Origin: Woeseiaceae bacterium | GTDB taxonomy: Bacteria; Pseudomonadota; Gammaproteobacteria; Steroidobacterales; Woeseiaceae | NCBI GenBank assembly: GCA_022866645.1 | Contig: JALHUQ010000256.1 | Span: forward strand, 1 to 8,538 | Direction of reading: 5' to 3' | Length of the DNA stretch: 8,538 nt | Part shown: piece after piece, positions 6,044-8,538 of the stretch | Layout: each line of letters begins with the position of its first letter | How positions within the stretch are numbered: the first letter of the stretch is position 1 | The notes under the pieces: generated by a model | What the model was told of the DNA's origin: nothing | The model's input: the letters and a program-made list of their open reading frames with translations, nothing else | Database searches by the model: none | Position numbers and translations under genes: made by a program

Positions 6044-8266
6044 TCAGGCGCTCGCGACGATCCGAAATTCTGTTCTCATCTGCGCTTCTGAACTGCCACC
6101 GATCCATACATGAAATACACCAGGCTCCGTCGTTAACTGCATGTTGCGCCCATAAAACGCGACATCGTCTGTGTGTAAATCGAAATTGACTGAGACAGTC
6201 TGGCCGGGCTCGAGGCGCAGTCGTCGAAATCCTTTAAGTTCCCTTACGGGTCTCGTCACGCTAGCGACGAGATCGCGAACGTACAACTGCACTACCTCAT
6301 CGGCGGCAACTTTGCCGGTGTTTGTTAGCTCGACACTAATGGTTACCGTGTCGCCCATACTAATCTCCTGTGCACTTGCGCGTATGTTCTGATAGTCGAA
6401 CGTTGCATAAGACAACCCGTGCCCAAATGCGAACAACGGTGTGAAATGGGTGTCGAGATGGAACGCGCTCATGCCCAATGACGTTTGCGGTGCCCGCGTG
6501 TGAATGTCGTCGATATGTACCACGGTGTCATGGGACGGCGGCTTGCCGGAATTCTTCTGGCTATAGTAAATCGGGATCTGGCCAACAAGGCGCGGAAACG
6601 TCACCGGCAGCTTGCCTGACGGCGACTCGATGCCAAACAGAAGATCGGCGATCGCCGGGCCGCCCATAGTGCCCGGATGCCAGGCGTACAGTATTGCGTC
6701 AACCTGATCGACAATGTTCGTTAGCGTCAGCGGCCGGCCCGCCAGAATTACGGCGATGACTGGCTTGCCGGTTTGCCGAATTCGCCGAACGAGTTCGGCC
6801 TGGTCGCCGGGCAAATTAATGTCCGCGCGCGAATGCGCCTCACCCGATAGTATCGACTCTTCGCCAAGAAACAGGATCGCCACATCCGAGCTGGCCGCAA
6901 TTTCGACGGCATCGTCAAAAGCCTCCGTCGCCCGGCTCCGGGAGTTTTCCATCGCGCGCACATAACGAACGTCAATATCGTGGCCAACCAGGCTATGGAT
7001 CGCGTGCATCGGTGTGATACTGAGATTCACATCACCATCGAAAATCCACGTGCCGAGCTGTTGATACGGCGCGTCGGCTAAAGGTCCAATAATGGCAACC
7101 GATTTCAGCTCGTCGACCGACAATGGCAGAACGGCGCGATCATTCTTGAGCATGACGACACTTTGTAGCGCCGCCTTTCTCGCTGTTGCAAGTGCATGCT
7201 CATTCGCAATTGGCGGCAACTTCTCCGGATCCGTGAAAGACTCTTCGAATAGACCCAGCCTGATCTTGACGCGAATTATGTTTGTGACTGCCCTATCAAT
7301 TGTATCGATGCTGATTCGACCCTCATCGAGCAGTTCCGCGAGATTGTTGGCGTAAGCGTCACCCTGCATTTCCATATCGACACCAGCCCTGGCGGCCTCG
7401 AATGCCGACTCCTTGTCATTTTCCGTCAGACCATGAATCTGCAGTTGCCGTACTGAATCCCAATCGCTTACAACGAATCCGTCAAATCCCCATTCGTCCC
7501 GCAGAACCTGACGCAGGAGGAACTCGTTAGCGGATGCTGGTATGCCATTGACGTCTGAGAACGATGTCATCAGTGTCATTACGCCCGCATCCACCGCTGC
7601 TTTGAACGGTCGCAAATAGACATTACGCAACTTGGTTTCCGGGATATTGGTGGTTGCATAGTCGCGCCCACTTTCAACCGCGCCATAGCCTGCGAAATGT
7701 TTAGCGCAGGCGGCAATAGAGCCGGCCGCCGACAACTGGTCACCCTGAAATCCTTCGACCATCGCGACACCGAGCTTGCTGGTCAACAGAACACATTCAC
7801 CGAAACTCTCGGCGATGCGTCCCCATCGCGGGTCGCGTGAAATATCAATCATCGGTGCAAACGTCCAGTTGACACCGGTTGTCGCGGCCTCAAGTGCCGC
7901 CACGCGGGCGGCCTGCCTTACGATATCCGGATTCCACGATGCCGCCTGCCCCAAGGGTATCGGCATTACAGTCTTGAAGCCGTGTATGACATCGCGACCG
8001 ACCAACAAAGGAATACCCAGCCGGCTTTCCTCGACGGCGATACGTTGCAACTCATTAACTGTTCCCACATCGACAATATTAATAACCGAGCCGAGGCGGC
8101 CGGCTTTAAGATCGTCGGCAAGATAGTGAGGCGCATAGCCCTCGCTCGCATTGAGCTGGCGCATTTGGCCGATCTTCTCTGCCAGAGTCATTTGAGCAAG
8201 CAGCGCAGCTACTCGCTCGGCAATATCGTCCGGCGCGCTTGATTGATTGGCCATAGATGCATTCAT
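6044..8266 (-). CDS. GH3 beta-glucosidase (BglX-like), apparently cytoplasmic
   Basis: This is a 740-aa enzyme with the three-part GH3 layout. The TIM barrel (about 10-345) contains GRDVIHG (90-96), KHFAGYG (189-195) and FVVSDWD (264-270), where D268 is the expected nucleophile. The alpha/beta sandwich (about 365-565) contains GEESILSGEAHSR (468-480), with E476 the probable acid/base. A C-terminal fibronectin III-like domain (about 615-735) contains FGHGLSY and ELKGFRRLRLEPG. GH3 enzymes release terminal glucose from beta-linked oligosaccharides, here probably laminaribiose and longer. The N-terminus (MNASMANQSSAPDDIAERVA) is hydrophilic with no signal peptide, unlike periplasmic BglX, so a cytoplasmic role after import is likely. 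The start is uncertain: GTG 8347, ATG 8266 and ATG 8254 are in frame and none has a good binding site. 8266 keeps the full GH3 start without an unrelated extension. It is the first gene of the operon, downstream of the operator at 8373-8388. Confidence 0.92.
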   Translation of the reverse strand: MNASMANQSSAPDDIAERVAALLAQMTLAEKIGQMRQLNASEGYAPHYLADDLKAGRLGSVINIVDVGTVNELQRIAVEESRLGIPLLVGRDVIHGFKTVMPIPLGQAASWNPDIVRQAARVAALEAATTGVNWTFAPMIDISRDPRWGRIAESFGECVLLTSKLGVAMVEGFQGDQLSAAGSIAACAKHFAGYGAVESGRDYATTNIPETKLRNVYLRPFKAAVDAGVMTLMTSFSDVNGIPASANEFLLRQVLRDEWGFDGFVVSDWDSVRQLQIHGLTENDKESAFEAARAGVDMEMQGDAYANNLAELLDEGRISIDTIDRAVTNIIRVKIRLGLFEESFTDPEKLPPIANEHALATARKAALQSVVMLKNDRAVLPLSVDELKSVAIIGPLADAPYQQLGTWIFDGDVNLSITPMHAIHSLVGHDIDVRYVRAMENSRSRATEAFDDAVEIAASSDVAILFLGEESILSGEAHSRADINLPGDQAELVRRIRQTGKPVIAVILAGRPLTLTNIVDQVDAILYAWHPGTMGGPAIADLLFGIESPSGKLPVTFPRLVGQIPIYYSQKNSGKPPSHDTVVHIDDIHTRAPQTSLGMSAFHLDTHFTPLFAFGHGLSYATFDYQNIRASAQEISMGDTVTISVELTNTGKVAADEVVQLYVRDLVASVTRPVRELKGFRRLRLEPGQTVSVNFDLHTDDVAFYGRNMQLTTEPGVFHVWIGGSSEAQMRTEFRIVASA

Positions 8267-8372
8267 GTTTGTCGTCTGCTGGCAGCTACGGAATGTAGCC
8301 CATTTAGGAGGATTGGAAAGCGATCCTGGTCTGTTTCCCAGGCGCACCGCAATCGAGCCTTTTTTGCAAGAT

Positions 8373-8388
8373 TTGACAGCGCTGTCAA
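8373..8388. promoter_or_regulatory. 16-bp perfect palindromic operator, LacI-family type (copy 2)
   Basis: This is the same TTGACAGCGCTGTCAA as at 1362-1377. It lies in the divergent region between GH3 (minus) and the GPH transporter (plus), 106 nt from the GH3 start and 56 nt from the transporter start. Each end reads TTGACA on its own strand, so the site could supply a -35 box to both genes. The matching -10 boxes are weak: AAAAAA after 17 nt on the minus strand and GAGGAT after 17 nt on the plus strand. Confidence 0.8.
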
Positions 8389-8400
8389 TTTGTTAGAGGA

Positions 8401-8421
8401 TGCTCAGCTAGGCATTGAGCA
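8401..8421. repeat. Short inverted repeat in the leader of the GPH transporter gene
   Basis: TGCTCA (8401-8406) and TGAGCA (8416-8421) are inverted repeats with a 9-nt spacer, 23 nt upstream of the transporter start. It may be a weak hairpin or a secondary regulator site. At 6 bp it could also be chance. Confidence 0.25.
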
Positions 8422-8444
8422 GTCACAGAACGGCAGACCTAAAC

Positions 8445-8538
8445 ATGAGCAACCCCGAACATTACCAAACGAAACCCGAAGACCGAATCCCGTTTCCTCA
8501 AAAACTAGTCTATGGATCCGGTGCCTTTGTTAACAACA
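8445..8538 (+). CDS. GPH-family (MelB-type) sugar:cation symporter, N-terminal fragment
   Basis: An ATG at 8445 opens a frame of 31 codons that runs off the right edge with no stop. After a short polar start (MSNPEHYQTKPEDRIPFPQK) comes KLVYGSGAFVNN. This matches the conserved beginning of helix 1 in glycoside-pentoside-hexuronide:cation symporters, where K-x-x-Y-G-x-G-x-x-x-N-N is typical. Such carriers bring in oligosaccharides with Na+ or H+; here a laminari-oligosaccharide would fit. The gene is divergent from the GH3 operon and shares the operator at 8373-8388. No strong ribosome binding site is visible. The family call rests on few residues but agrees with the context. Confidence 0.7.
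   Translation, partial: MSNPEHYQTKPEDRIPFPQKLVYGSGAFVNN

Noticed and set aside
6027..6107. A 27-residue upstream extension of the MFS transporter
   Set aside because: It would overlap the GH3 end, is charged, and lacks a good binding site. ATG 6026 has GGGGGA at 8 nt and begins at a typical carrier N-terminus.
8267..8347. A 27-residue upstream extension of GH3 from GTG 8347
   Set aside because: The extension is neither a signal peptide nor a known GH3 element. The start remains uncertain among 8347, 8266 and 8254.
1..8538. CRISPR array, insertion sequence or prophage
   Set aside because: No regularly spaced direct repeats, transposase, integrase or phage genes were found. Apart from the small-peptide region the window is a compact metabolic locus.

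Overview
The window looks like part of a laminarin (beta-1,3-glucan) utilisation locus from a Gram-negative, probably marine gammaproteobacterium. The basis is gene content: two lipoprotein beta-glucanases (GH16 and GH17), a GH3 beta-glucosidase and two sugar-transporter types, with LacI-type operators. No rRNA or other taxonomic marker is present, so the host assignment is inference.

Layout, left to right. Bases 1-1283 (minus) encode a GH16 laminarinase lipoprotein whose C-terminus runs off the left edge. Its promoter at about 1348-1377 is fused to a perfect 16-bp palindrome. Bases 1441-1467 hold an intrinsic terminator for minus-strand transcription. Bases 1477-1815 hold a small unknown ORF with a strong ribosome binding site, plus a second, frameshifted copy of its 5' end. 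Bases 1941-8266 are a tightly packed minus-strand operon, in transcription order: GH3 beta-glucosidase, sugar-porter MFS transporter, a small repeat-domain protein that appears N-terminally truncated, GH17 lipoprotein, and a GcvA-like LysR regulator. A second copy of the same 16-bp palindrome lies at 8373-8388, ahead of GH3. From 8445 a GPH/MelB-type symporter starts on the plus strand and runs off the right edge.

How the parts fit (inference from family knowledge): GH16 would cut laminarin at the cell surface or in the periplasm, and GH17 would work on the chains released. Glucose and short laminari-oligosaccharides would enter through the MFS and GPH carriers. The GH3 enzyme has no visible signal peptide and would finish the hydrolysis in the cytoplasm. 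The identical palindromes ahead of GH16 and in the GH3/GPH divergent region imply one LacI-family repressor, encoded outside the window, that coordinates all three transcription units. The LysR protein adds a second regulatory layer. No TonB-dependent receptor is visible here.

The least explained parts are the duplicated small-peptide region at 1477-1815 and the truncated repeat protein at 3908-4432.
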